From Desulfurococcales archaeon (lineage in GTDB: Archaea > Thermoproteota > Thermoprotei_A > Sulfolobales > Acidilobaceae), in assembly GCA_015521095.1 (NCBI GenBank), contig WAOU01000010.1, forward strand, positions 1 through 25,783: 25,783 nucleotides of DNA, in the 5' to 3' direction. A model generated the notes under the pieces. The model did no database searches, was not told where the DNA came from, and worked only from the letters and a program-made list of their open reading frames with translations. Below, piece by piece: positions 7,569 through 15,759 of the stretch (position 1 is its first letter; the number at the start of each line of letters is the position of its first letter). The translations under genes and the position numbers were made by a program.

Positions 7569-7596
7569 CCCCCGGGCAGGTGCCCCCCGGGGGCAC
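7569..7596 (-). terminator. Very GC-rich hairpin directly after speH
   Basis: Within 4 bases of the speH stop the minus strand reads GTGCCCCC-G-GGGGGCAC, which can form eight pairs (in practice with a wider loop), and a longer alternative pairs CCCCCGGGCA with TGCCC-CCC-GGGGG. No T-run follows directly. It should halt or protect the transcript end and separates speH from the M20 gene. Confidence 0.45.
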
Positions 7597-7599
7597 ATC

Positions 7600-7983
7600 C
7601 TATTCCAGACTCCTATCTGCTACTTTAGACTCTATCCTGATAGGCTTCAAATAGTCAACTATTATCTTGAATGTTTTTTCTGGATCTGTATGTGATCCAC
7701 AGCTATAGACGTCTAGTGTGGCGAAGTCGTATTCGGGCCATGTGTGGATCGTTATGTGGCTCTCTAGGATTATTGCGACTAGGCTGAATCCTTCTCCTAT
7801 TTTCCAGGTCTTTATATCTAGTATTGTCATGTTTCCTTCTTCAGCGGCTTTTCTGACTACGTCTTCTAGCAATTCTGGGTTACGGAGGGCTTCGTGGTTG
7901 CGGCACCCTATAAGGTTTCCATAGACGTGTTTTCCATAGACCTTATAGGATTCCAGGCTCCTCTGTTCTAATCTGAAGCTCAT
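7600..7983 (-). CDS. speH: Pyruvoyl-dependent decarboxylase proenzyme, AdoMetDC/ArgDC family
   Basis: The protein of 127 residues belongs to the class 1b S-adenosylmethionine decarboxylase family. It self-cleaves at Glu-Ser in ESHITIH to give a pyruvoyl group from Ser75. The helper residues known from bacterial enzymes are present at the right spacing: His80 (5 after the serine) and Cys95 (20 after, in VYSCG). It makes the aminopropyl donor for spermidine. In crenarchaea a paralogue of this same family has become arginine decarboxylase, and the two are hard to tell apart by eye, so the substrate is uncertain. The frame opens at GTG 7992, but ATG 7983 sits behind GGGGGGTGA and is chosen. It diverges from the nucleoside-phosphorylase-like gene. 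Confidence 0.9.
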   Translation of the reverse strand: MSFRLEQRSLESYKVYGKHVYGNLIGCRNHEALRNPELLEDVVRKAAEEGNMTILDIKTWKIGEGFSLVAIILESHITIHTWPEYDFATLDVYSCGSHTDPEKTFKIIVDYLKPIRIESKVADRSLE

Positions 7984-8030
7984 AGTGTTCACCCCCCTTT
8001 TATACCCCGCAACTGTAAGTATTGTATTGG

Positions 8031-8045
8031 ATTTAGTTAAAAGTT
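8031..8045 (+). promoter_or_regulatory. TATA-like box giving a leaderless start at 8061
   Basis: TTTAGTTAAA is centred 25 bases before the ATG at 8061, the distance expected for initiation at the start codon itself. No ribosome site precedes that ATG. The intervening CCCCCCGGGTGC resembles the C-rich hairpin after speH. Confidence 0.45.
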
Positions 8046-8060
8046 TGACCCCCCGGGTGC

Positions 8061-8843
8061 ATGAGTTTGGAAACGATAGGTGTTGGCGCGGTTACGGGGC
8101 TCTACGGGGTCTCTAAGATAAGTAATGCTATCCTGATAGACTCCGTCGAGGTATTTAACAATATCAAGAGGGGAATCGAGAAGATCATTAGTGAAAGAGA
8201 GGGAATTACCGGGTTCAGGGCAATAGCGGGCAGACAGTCAGACGTCGATCTTATCGTCGTACAGATACCTCCCTATCCTCAAGCAGTAGCTGAAGCAGTA
8301 TCCGAGCTCTACATGTTTGGCGTAAGGAACGTGATTATGATCAGTAGAGGATACAGGCTCTCGAAGAAGGTTCCTATATCATCTGTCCTCGTGGCTAACG
8401 GGGCAATCGGTCGAGACACGCTGAGTAAGAGGATCTCGGGTGAAGGGCTTCCACTGCTCGCTTCTCAGAGAATGGCTTCAGGGTTCAAGAATCTAGTAGA
8501 GATAAGGTTCTCTGACTTCAAATGGATATACGGTTTCACGGTATCAGTTCCAAGTCCTCGAATACGGTGGATAGCGAGCGAGTTAAAGGATCTTCTAGGA
8601 AAGCGAGGAGTTTATGCTGTTGACTCGATGACCGCTACATTGTATGCTCTTCAATACGAGTTCCAGAAGCTTGAGGCACTCTCCCTTCTCACATTGTCGA
8701 GAGCATATACTCATCCTGTTACAAGCATCATGCCTTCCTTCGACGAACTTGCAAGTCTCAGGGAGAAAGAAGTAAGATTAGAGTCGGTTCTTTATATGGC
8801 CGCTGTAGAACTGTTCAAACAGTTAGAGAGGAGGTCGTTATAG
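8061..8843 (+). CDS. Nucleoside-phosphorylase-like protein, divergent
   Basis: The 260-residue protein resembles the purine/uridine phosphorylase fold. [19 protein letters not shown] matches the strand that in true enzymes carries a glycine-rich GT(C/A)G motif, and [21 protein letters not shown] matches the EMExAAL nucleoside-binding helix. In both places expected catalytic residues look changed (the acidic residue of the helix is serine here), so the activity may be altered or lost. The start is ATG 8061, probably leaderless. It forms an operon with the 70-aa gene, 2 bases downstream. The fold assignment is moderate; the substrate is unknown. Confidence 0.6.
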   Translation: MSLETIGVGAVTGLYGVSKISNAILIDSVEVFNNIKRGIEKIISEREGITGFRAIAGRQSDVDLIVVQIPPYPQAVAEAVSELYMFGVRNVIMISRGYRLSKKVPISSVLVANGAIGRDTLSKRISGEGLPLLASQRMASGFKNLVEIRFSDFKWIYGFTVSVPSPRIRWIASELKDLLGKRGVYAVDSMTATLYALQYEFQKLEALSLLTLSRAYTHPVTSIMPSFDELASLREKEVRLESVLYMAAVELFKQLERRSL

Positions 8844-8845
8844 GT

Positions 8846-9058
8846 ATGAGTAATGCTACTCTACGCCGTCTGCCTCGAGATATAATCGATGATATAATGG
8901 TAGAACTTGACCTACTAGAATCACAGCTTGCCTTGGCTAGTAAAGACTTCAAGCATAAAGGCCAAATACTAAATATAGTATTGTACATAGAGAATATCCG
9001 TACTTTGCTTATAGAGCTTAAGCAGATGACGGAGCAGGAAGAAAAGTCCTCTATATGA
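8846..9058 (+). CDS. Small helical protein (70 aa), unknown
   Basis: This protein of 70 residues looks like two amphipathic helices (about 10-35 and 40-63) with a hydrophilic acidic tail, which suggests a helical hairpin used for binding a partner. I recognise no family. The ATG is 2 bases after the upstream stop and GGAGGT lies 11 bases before it, so translation is coupled to the nucleoside-phosphorylase-like gene. A role as its partner is a guess from this spacing. Confidence 0.65.
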   Translation: MSNATLRRLPRDIIDDIMVELDLLESQLALASKDFKHKGQILNIVLYIENIRTLLIELKQMTEQEEKSSI

Positions 9059-9088
9059 TAAACTTATAAGGATATTATTGTCTGAAGC

Positions 9089-10528
9089 CTATTCTTCTAC
9101 TTTTTCAACATAGAGTACCGGGCCTTCCTTTCGTAGAACCTTTACTTTACTTCCACGAGGCACGAATTCATTAGAGATAGCCTTCCAGTATTCGCCTTCT
9201 ACTATTATGAATCCTGGTTTTCCAGGCTCCAAGTCGTCGACTGCTTCGCCTATTTTTCCGGTGATGCTCCATACTATTGGTTGCCTCTTTCGTACTTCTA
9301 GGACCTTATATACAACATAGACTGTGAATACTCCCATTATAGCTCCTGTAATATAGAGTGATGCGAGGAGCGTGTTAGCATATCCTTGTGGAACCGCGAA
9401 TCCTGCTCCTGCAGGCAGTAAGGCTATTCCGAGGACGAGCATAACTATTCCGACTCCTCCTAGAACTCCGAAGCCCGGAGTATGCATTTCGATTACGACG
9501 AGTAGTGCTCCTAGAGCTAGGAGCAGGATTGTTACCATGTTGATGTTATAGCCTGTTCCCGCCATTCCTAGGATAAGGAGCAGTGCTCCTATAGTAGCGT
9601 ATGCGAGATGACCCGATACTATACTGAATAATAGTATGAGCATTCCTAGGCTAAGGAGTATTCCAGACAATATAGGGTCCGATAGTGAATGGATAATTAC
9701 GACTCTCGGCGGAGGAGGTATTTCTTCTACGGTGATAGATCCTTCTCCGTTAATAAACGCATATGTATAACCTGAAGGTAAAGCGACAACGAGATTATTT
9801 AGTTTATTAATTAGATCAGTCGTGTCTGAGGCGACAATTTCGATTACTCCCTTGTCAAGAGCCTCGTACGCCCCGTAGTTATCATTATAGAGGACGAATC
9901 GTACGAGTGCAGTGGAGTTGCGTCCCTTCGTAGCCGCGTGTTCACATAGTAGCTTGATTAATGGATTGATTATCTTGGAATCGTTTATAGGCTGATAACT
10001 ACCCGTTTGTGGATCATAGGCTATTGGCTGCATTGATCCGATGATCGTTCCTGGCTGCATAGCGGCGATATGCGTGGACATTAGTATTAGGGTCCCGGCG
10101 CTTTCTGCCCATTTGTCTACAACGTAGCCTATGACTGGTATCTTTGCGTCGTCGATTATAGTTACGATATTTGTTGCTGGATCCAGGTATCCGCCTGGAG
10201 TGTTTAGGAGGATTATTAGGGCGGCGTTGTTTTCTTCTGCAATCTGTATAGCGTACTTGACATATTCTTCCGTTGACGTATCTATGATGCCAGTTATCTC
10301 TATATAATAGTATTTTCCAGAGATGACTCTATCATATGTTGCGTTTGACGTTGTGCCTATTATTCCATACATTTTTTCTACTGAACCACAGTATTTTGCG
10401 CCTAGAGTATCATATGTTGTGGTAGTGTTGGTTTGTGAATACGAGGTTGTTGAGGAGACAAGGACTATGGATAATGCTAGAATCATTATAGGGATTATTT
10501 TTTTGTGGTTCATTGGTTTTGTCCTCAT
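9089..10528 (-). CDS. NfeD-family membrane serine protease (stomatin-partner)
   Basis: The protein of 479 residues has a signal-like N-terminus (residues 8-30), then a ClpP-type protease domain with LLNTPGG near 107 and nucleophile Ser143 in ESAGT. Lys185 in DSKIINP is at the spacing of the Ser-Lys pair known from the Pyrococcus 1510-N protease. Several membrane helices follow (about 275-400), with a C-terminal NfeD OB-fold (about 415-479, SITGKIGEA to GSKVKVL). The Pyrococcus relative cuts the hydrophobic C-terminus of its stomatin partner. Here the stomatin gene lies 46 bases upstream on the same strand, so the same pairing is expected. The full-length form with protease domain is intact. 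ATG 10528 follows GAGAGGT. Confidence 0.92.
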   Translation of the reverse strand: MRTKPMNHKKIIPIMILALSIVLVSSTTSYSQTNTTTTYDTLGAKYCGSVEKMYGIIGTTSNATYDRVISGKYYYIEITGIIDTSTEEYVKYAIQIAEENNAALIILLNTPGGYLDPATNIVTIIDDAKIPVIGYVVDKWAESAGTLILMSTHIAAMQPGTIIGSMQPIAYDPQTGSYQPINDSKIINPLIKLLCEHAATKGRNSTALVRFVLYNDNYGAYEALDKGVIEIVASDTTDLINKLNNLVVALPSGYTYAFINGEGSITVEEIPPPPRVVIIHSLSDPILSGILLSLGMLILLFSIVSGHLAYATIGALLLILGMAGTGYNINMVTILLLALGALLVVIEMHTPGFGVLGGVGIVMLVLGIALLPAGAGFAVPQGYANTLLASLYITGAIMGVFTVYVVYKVLEVRKRQPIVWSITGKIGEAVDDLEPGKPGFIIVEGEYWKAISNEFVPRGSKVKVLRKEGPVLYVEKVEE

Positions 10529-10574
10529 ATATTATGTACCTCTCACTGTATAGTCGATTTGTTGGTTATAGTGG

Positions 10575-11372
10575 TTATCCGTTGTTTGGTACTTGTTTGT
10601 TAGCGACCGCCTTTGAGAGTGCTACTATGTCGCCGGTACTGGGCGTATAGGCATGTGGGGCTATTACGATGAGGTTCTTCTCCTTTGCTATCTCTACGAG
10701 TGTCTGAAGCTCTCTTAGTCTCATAGCAGATGGATACTTTTCGTAGAATGATGCTGCTTCAGCCATGATCTTTGCAGCCTGCCGCTCTCCCTCGGCTTCG
10801 ATTATTCTTGCCCTCCTCCATCTCTCGGCCTCGGCTTGTTTGGCCATAGCTCGTAGCATTGACTCGGGTAGCTTTACTTCCTTGATTGTTACGGCAGTAA
10901 CCTTTATTCCCCAGGGGTCTGTGAGCGTGTCAAGTATTTCTTGTAAGCGTTTGTTTATCTCTTCTCTGTTAGTGAGTAGGTCGTCTAGTTCTACTTGTCC
11001 TATTATGTCTCTGAGGGTGGTTTGGGCGAGCATTATTACTCCATAATGGTAGTTTTCTATCTTTGTCACGGCTTTTTCTGGATCGAATACTTTGTAGTAT
11101 ACTACGGCGTCGACTCCTACTGTGACGTTGTCTTTTGTGATGGTTCTTTGTTCCGGGACATCTGCAGTGACTATTCTTAGGTCTATTCGAACAAAGTTGT
11201 CTATGAAGGGGATAATGAAGAAGAGTCCTGGGCCCTTGGCTCCTAGGAGTCTTCCGAGTCGAAATATGACTGCCCTCTCATATTCTTTGACGACCTTTAT
11301 ACTCATTGAGAGAAGGGTTCCAACAATGAATAATGCAATGAGGGCTTCGATAAGTAGAGTGTCTTCCGGCAC
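10575..11372 (-). CDS. Stomatin/prohibitin-family (SPFH) membrane protein
   Basis: This 265-residue protein has one N-terminal membrane helix (about 6-24), then the SPFH domain (EYERAVIFRLGR to DPWGIKVTAVTIKEVKLPESM). A charged coiled helix follows (QAEAERWRRARIIEAEGERQAA), then a hydrophobic stretch NLIVIAP near residue 235. Stomatins oligomerise on the membrane inner face. The hydrophobic stretch corresponds to the region that the partner protease cleaves in Pyrococcus. The GTG start at 11372 lies 6 bases after GAGGTG. It is the first gene of an operon with the NfeD protease and diverges from hjc; a TATA-like CATATTATAATAC lies at 11391-11403. Confidence 0.94.
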   Translation of the reverse strand: MPEDTLLIEALIALFIVGTLLSMSIKVVKEYERAVIFRLGRLLGAKGPGLFFIIPFIDNFVRIDLRIVTADVPEQRTITKDNVTVGVDAVVYYKVFDPEKAVTKIENYHYGVIMLAQTTLRDIIGQVELDDLLTNREEINKRLQEILDTLTDPWGIKVTAVTIKEVKLPESMLRAMAKQAEAERWRRARIIEAEGERQAAKIMAEAASFYEKYPSAMRLRELQTLVEIAKEKNLIVIAPHAYTPSTGDIVALSKAVANKQVPNNG

Positions 11373-11390
11373 AACCTACACCTCTGGACC

Positions 11391-11403
11391 GTATTATAAT
11401 ATG
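11391..11403 (-). promoter_or_regulatory. TATA-like box of the stomatin/NfeD operon
   Basis: CATATTATAATAC on the minus strand lies 19-31 bases before the GTG start. It therefore predicts initiation close to the start codon, although a GAGGTG site is also present just upstream of that codon. Confidence 0.4.
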
Positions 11404-11513
11404 TTTGTAAAGAGGGATCTTATTAATAGTGGTTTCTCGTAGAGGACTATTTGAAGATCCGGACAGATAAATGATAATACTGGCTAGTGTAGGGGCACGG
11501 GCGTGTTCTAGAG

Positions 11514-11945
11514 ATGGTTAACAAGAGAAGCGCTACACGGGTAGAGAACGAGCTGGCTAACATATTGTGGGAGAGGGGTTTCGCCGTTGTACGAGGTCCC
11601 TCGAGTGGGTCAGCGACAAAGAGACGTTTTCAGCCCGATCTTCTAGCGGTTAAAGACGGGAGGATACTCGTAATAGAGGTTAAGCAGGGAAGGGAGTCAA
11701 GGCCCCTCTATATTCCTCCGGGCCAAGTGAAGGGCCTCCTCGAGCTGGAGAAGAGGAGCGGTGGTCTCGCCGTCGTGGCAGTAAAGATATCTTGGATCGG
11801 TTGGCGGTTCCATATACTGAAGGATTTACCAGAGACGAAGTCGGGTAGGAGGAAGATTTCTAAGCCGGAGTCTGGAATGAGGCTGTATGAGTTGGAGAAT
11901 CTTCTTTTCTCAAGGGTAAAAGTGATGGACGAGTATTTTGGCTAA
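11514..11945 (+). CDS. hjc: Holliday junction resolvase Hjc
   Basis: The protein of 143 residues has the archaeal Hjc nuclease motifs: Glu11 in the first helix, GFAVVRGPSSGS (22-33), then Asp42 in QPDLLAV and Glu55-x-Lys57 in VIEVKQ, forming the metal-binding PD-(D/E)xK centre. It cuts four-way DNA junctions during recombination and fork repair as a dimer. The length is typical. ATG 11514 has only a weak upstream purine-rich stretch. It is a single gene between two minus-strand genes. Confidence 0.95.
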   Translation: MVNKRSATRVENELANILWERGFAVVRGPSSGSATKRRFQPDLLAVKDGRILVIEVKQGRESRPLYIPPGQVKGLLELEKRSGGLAVVAVKISWIGWRFHILKDLPETKSGRRKISKPESGMRLYELENLLFSRVKVMDEYFG

Positions 11946-11993
11946 GTTGGGGCCTTCCTAACCGGGAATTTCTCTATGGACGCTTCTATTATT

Positions 11994-13532
11994 CTAGAAT
12001 GGTATGATTCTTGCCTCGAATCCGTTTTTCTCGGCTATCTTCCTGATACGTTTAAGTCTACGAGCAGTGAGCCGAGGCGTATGTCTTGGCACCCTTACGA
12101 TTACAATTCCGTCACGTATTTCTACTTGGGCCTCCGGTAGGATCTTTTGTATTAGTCTTGTTACGGCTTCCTGCTTCATTTTGGCTTGCCGGCCCTTCAC
12201 TGGGACTACCATTGTTTGTTCTCCAAAGGTGTAGATCTCGTATTCGAGTTCTCCTGTTAGGAAGTCTCTTACCTCAACAACTGGTCTGGATAGATCTGCT
12301 TCTTTTAGGCCTGTAGGGAGTTTTACTGTTATTGAGAGATCTAGGACTTTTTCAACTTGTCCCTTGTCTATGAATATAACGGTATCTATTATGCTTGGGA
12401 TCATTCCGAGCTCGACTCTCCGTATAAATCTCTGTATCGCGTCTATGGGTGTTGTAGCATGCACTACTCCAACCATGCCTATACCTGCTAGTCTAAGGTC
12501 CACGTATAGCTGGAAGTCCTCGTCGCTTCTCAACTCGTCGTAGAACGTGTAATCGGGTCTGCTCAGGAGGAGTATGTCGTGTAATTCTCCTAGATCAGCA
12601 TAGTTCTTAGAGTATTGTGTGACTATTGCCGGTAGCTTCATGTCCCTAGGGGACTCTATGGTCTTTACTATCTTGCCCTGAGACGCATAATATTCTGCGA
12701 GCGCCTGTGCGAACGTGGTCTTGCCCATACCAGGCGCTCCGGCTATAAGGATGCCTTCTGCTCTTTCTCTTAGTCTCTCAAGCAGTTTATCTGGTAGGTT
12801 ATAGTCTTCAAGTTTGAGTCTAACTACGGGCTTAACAGCGGTTATCTCCCATGCTTCGCTTAAAGGCGGACGAGTAATGACTATTCTATAGTCCTTCAGT
12901 TGGACAATTGTTGACCCGAACCTATCGATTTCTACGAATCCATCTTCCATACGAGATGCAGCTTCAAGGATTTCCCTAGCTATGTTCTCGAGATCTCGTC
13001 TAGTGAGGGGCTCACTGGATAATGAGACGAACGTCCATCTACCCGGACGACCTACCTTCGCTAGGGGTGGGGCTCCTTCCTTTAGGTGGACGCTCATCGT
13101 TTTACCGGTGAAGAATTCCTCTATCTTTAGTTTACCCTCTCTACCGGCTCTTGCAGTATAGTATACGGATACCCCTAGGGCCTGCGCTGCCTTTGCTTGG
13201 AGCGGATCGCTTGTTAGGAGAGTTGCACCGGTTTTCCACGCGTATTCGCGTGTGATTTTCTTTACGTCTTCTAAGGAGAGCGTTTTCATCCGTGATGGTT
13301 TATCGTCGTCGACAATCGTGATCTCCAGGTCTATTGTACTCATTCCTAGGAGGCTTGAGAGATCTTCTAAACCCGCCATGCCTGCTGTCTTTCCTTTTTT
13401 GGCTTCTTCATATAGGTAGTCGACTATAGCTCTATGTATAAGTAGTCTTCCCGAGAGTTCTCCTTTTCTAATAGCTTCAGCTAGTGTTCCGTCAATTACT
13501 GCATCTATATCCGCTACATACACCTGTTGCAA
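11994..13532 (-). CDS. PIN-domain, KH-domain ATPase (VirB11/PilT-like)
   Basis: The 512-residue protein has three parts. An N-terminal PIN-like domain carries acidic residues Asp8, Asp10 and Asp109 (VADIDAV, LLTSDP). A central secretion-type ATPase has Walker A GAPGMGKT at 265-272, the Walker-B-like FYDELRS and the histidine box VVHATTP. The C-terminal KH-like RNA-binding region lies about 440-512 and ends in a basic helix. This is the conserved archaeal PINc-ATPase family, likely an RNA-handling or ribosome-associated machine; its precise role is unknown to me. The start TTG 13532 has GGGGAAG 5 bases before it; GTG 13523 is an alternative. Confidence 0.88.
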   Translation of the reverse strand: MQQVYVADIDAVIDGTLAEAIRKGELSGRLLIHRAIVDYLYEEAKKGKTAGMAGLEDLSSLLGMSTIDLEITIVDDDKPSRMKTLSLEDVKKITREYAWKTGATLLTSDPLQAKAAQALGVSVYYTARAGREGKLKIEEFFTGKTMSVHLKEGAPPLAKVGRPGRWTFVSLSSEPLTRRDLENIAREILEAASRMEDGFVEIDRFGSTIVQLKDYRIVITRPPLSEAWEITAVKPVVRLKLEDYNLPDKLLERLRERAEGILIAGAPGMGKTTFAQALAEYYASQGKIVKTIESPRDMKLPAIVTQYSKNYADLGELHDILLLSRPDYTFYDELRSDEDFQLYVDLRLAGIGMVGVVHATTPIDAIQRFIRRVELGMIPSIIDTVIFIDKGQVEKVLDLSITVKLPTGLKEADLSRPVVEVRDFLTGELEYEIYTFGEQTMVVPVKGRQAKMKQEAVTRLIQKILPEAQVEIRDGIVIVRVPRHTPRLTARRLKRIRKIAEKNGFEARIIPF

Positions 13533-13560
13533 TACTCTTCCCCGTTACTGTTTTCCCTGA

Positions 13561-13572
13561 GACACAGGTGTC
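13561..13572. repeat. Perfect palindrome GACACAGGTGTC before the PIN-ATPase gene
   Basis: The palindrome lies 29 bases before the start of the PIN-ATPase gene and about 25 bases downstream of the minus-strand TATA-like AATAATTATATC (about 13580-13592), thus at the predicted start of transcription. This is a plausible operator position. Its half-site recurs at 7431-7447. Confidence 0.35.
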
Positions 13573-13664
13573 TAGGCCGAGTTGATATAATTATTCTTGG
13601 TGTCAAAAAGAACTAGATTAAACCCGCTTATTGCACATAGTGTTAAGAGGAGGTGTAATAGGAG

Positions 13665-14459
13665 ATGATAAGCATACTCGTTACAGGCGACATAGTTTAC
13701 ACAGGTAGTGAGATGCTGAGGAACGGCTATGTTTATGTGAGGGGAGGACGCGTCATTGATCTTGGAGAGGGTTCTCCACCCGAGGAATATACATATGCAA
13801 CGCTCGTATTGGGAGGTCCCGGTAGAATAGTTGTACCAGGTCTAAGAGTTATTGCTGACCCACTACTATATCCATTTAGGTATACAGAACTCTATGATTC
13901 GCCATGTAAACTGTACAGGCAGTTATCTCCTAGCGAAGCATTCAAGCTATCGCTACCCGGCATATACACGTTACATATGTTGGGGGCGACCTCGGTAGCT
14001 GTAAGATACGTTTCGGAGGATCTACCATATAGTCTTAAGAAATCACTGGACGCGGATTTCGACTTATACAGAGTCGAATGCGGAGATAGCGGATCCGACG
14101 AGTTGGAGAGCGAAGAGGTTATTATAGATCCACTAAATGATTTTCAAGCTATCAAAGACCCACTAGATTATTCGAGAATGGTGTCAAAGCGCCTCGGGAA
14201 AGAACCTCCAATGATATCAAAGGATTCAATAGCGAATATAGCAGTGTTCAACGCAAGGTCTCCTCCGCTATTTACAGTAGTTGAGTACAGTTCTAGGCTA
14301 GATCCGGCTAAGCTGTATGGAAGAGCTGGCTGGGTTGAGTCACTACTATACGGAGAGAATATACTGGTAGACTCCGGCGAACATATCTATATAGTTGAGA
14401 AACATCTGAGGGAAGCATATAGTATTGCCACTAATATAGCTTCCAGGTATAGTCGCTGA
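13665..14459 (+). CDS. Amidohydrolase-like protein without metal site, shortened
   Basis: The N-terminus (GDIVYTGSEMLRNGYVYVRGGRVIDLG, here in pieces: GDIVYTG, GYVYVRGGRVIDLG) and RIVVPGL match the small beta domain and first strand of the amidohydrolase superfamily. The C-terminus has SIANIAVFNARSP, matching the ADLVVFD strand that returns to that beta domain. In active members VPGLVNAHTH carries two zinc-binding histidines; here the stretch reads VPGLRVIADP and has none. The protein is 264 residues instead of about 400-450, so much of the barrel is missing, yet the frame is intact and the start has GGAGGTG upstream. It is probably a stable non-enzymatic relative, not a fresh pseudogene. It converges on thiI. 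Confidence 0.6.
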   Translation: MISILVTGDIVYTGSEMLRNGYVYVRGGRVIDLGEGSPPEEYTYATLVLGGPGRIVVPGLRVIADPLLYPFRYTELYDSPCKLYRQLSPSEAFKLSLPGIYTLHMLGATSVAVRYVSEDLPYSLKKSLDADFDLYRVECGDSGSDELESEEVIIDPLNDFQAIKDPLDYSRMVSKRLGKEPPMISKDSIANIAVFNARSPPLFTVVEYSSRLDPAKLYGRAGWVESLLYGENILVDSGEHIYIVEKHLREAYSIATNIASRYSR

Positions 14460-14503
14460 TCGAGGGCTTCCTCATCCCGAAAGGGTCAGACTCGTGAATT
14501 CGC

Positions 14504-15670
14504 TCATCCCTTAAACCTATATTCTTCTTTGATCTTTATAACATCGCCGAGAGCGTCTCCTATAGCTCTGTATGCCTTCTCCAGCTCTTCCTTATAGATC
14601 TTTGGAGAGGCTCTAGGCACAGGATTTACTCGTATTCTGCAAGGCTCTATCTGTACATTAACGTACGAATATAATCCGATTTTGGCTATGAGCTTCATTA
14701 TTTCTTCTTTGTCGTGTCCAGATACAGGACGTATGACCGGGAGCCTTATACCACCGCCAATTAGTCGTAGGTTCCTTATCGTCTGGCTAGCGACTTGGCC
14801 GATGTTGTCTCCGGTGGCAAGTGCTTCATATCCTCTGGTTTCTGCGAATTCAGAGGCGTGCTCTAGCATTATTCTCCTAATTATTAGAGTCCTATACTCA
14901 GGCCTGATTATTTCAGCGAGCCTCTCGACAACCGGAGTCATATCTGCAATATAGAGTTTGAGATCCCATCCATGGGCCCAGATTTCTGCTAGTTTCTCCG
15001 CTATTATAACCGCGTTCTCTTTTGCTTCCTCCACGCCGAGATCATAGTATATGAGTCCTGGAGTCGCCCCTCTTCGCATAATATACCATGCTGTTGCAGT
15101 GGAATCAAATCCCCCACTGAATAGTACGAGCACCGGCTCCTCGCTGCCTACAGGGAGTCCTCCAGGGCCAGGAATAACCTTATCATAATAGAAAACAGTA
15201 TTCCCACGGATCTCTACATACACCGTGTATTCAGGATTCGTAAGATCGACTCTTGTCTCACCTTGCCTGAATAAAGCCGCACCCAGTGCCCTCTCAACAT
15301 CCTTGCTAGTAAACTCATGCGTCCCAGTTCTTCTAGCGGTGACCCTGAATGTTTTCCCTGCAACCTTGTCATAAAAGAGGCTTTTCCCGACATTGACGAT
15401 TTCTTCCAATGAGTATAGCGTATAGGCCATTGCAGGGCTAGTAGACTTTACTCCAAAAACATACGAGATTTTTTCCGCAGCCTCGTAGGGATCCCCTGGA
15501 TCCCATAATATGATCCTCCCTGGCGTTTTACTAAGTGTACCCTTTAGCTCGTACTTTTCAATAACTCGGGCTATGTAGTGTGATAATAAATCCTCCATCC
15601 TGCGCCTGGTCAGAGGTCCTTTGACGGCAATCTCCGAGTACCGTATTATGACTGCTGGCCGGTTCTTCAT
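14504..15670 (-). CDS. thiI: tRNA 4-thiouridine synthase ThiI (no rhodanese domain)
   Basis: The 388-residue protein starts with the ferredoxin-like/THUMP region (IIRYSEIAVKGPLTRRRMED, conserved SEIxxKG). The PP-loop is SGGFDS at 185-190, and ATGDNIGQVASQT follows around 290. It adenylates U8 of tRNA before sulfur transfer and may also feed thiazole synthesis. The only cysteine I see is Cys344 in EPCRIRV, placed like the PP-domain cysteine of E. coli ThiI. The rhodanese domain of the E. coli enzyme is absent, as in many archaea, so sulfur must come from another carrier or from sulfide. ATG 15670 has no strong ribosome site. It converges on the amidohydrolase-like gene and diverges from the 150-aa gene. 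Confidence 0.93.
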   Translation of the reverse strand: MKNRPAVIIRYSEIAVKGPLTRRRMEDLLSHYIARVIEKYELKGTLSKTPGRIILWDPGDPYEAAEKISYVFGVKSTSPAMAYTLYSLEEIVNVGKSLFYDKVAGKTFRVTARRTGTHEFTSKDVERALGAALFRQGETRVDLTNPEYTVYVEIRGNTVFYYDKVIPGPGGLPVGSEEPVLVLFSGGFDSTATAWYIMRRGATPGLIYYDLGVEEAKENAVIIAEKLAEIWAHGWDLKLYIADMTPVVERLAEIIRPEYRTLIIRRIMLEHASEFAETRGYEALATGDNIGQVASQTIRNLRLIGGGIRLPVIRPVSGHDKEEIMKLIAKIGLYSYVNVQIEPCRIRVNPVPRASPKIYKEELEKAYRAIGDALGDVIKIKEEYRFKG

Positions 15671-15759
15671 CTTGTATAAACCTAGGAGTCATGAGTATGA
15701 ATCGGAGATAATTATTCTAACCTCAACAAGTATGATCCTGGTAGAGGGGCATCAAGGAG

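Noticed and set aside
7993..8003. GGGTATAAAAG as the TATA box of speH
   Set aside because: It would start RNA downstream of the favoured ATG at 7983, so it cannot drive the whole gene. The GGGGGGTGA part is better read as the ribosome site.
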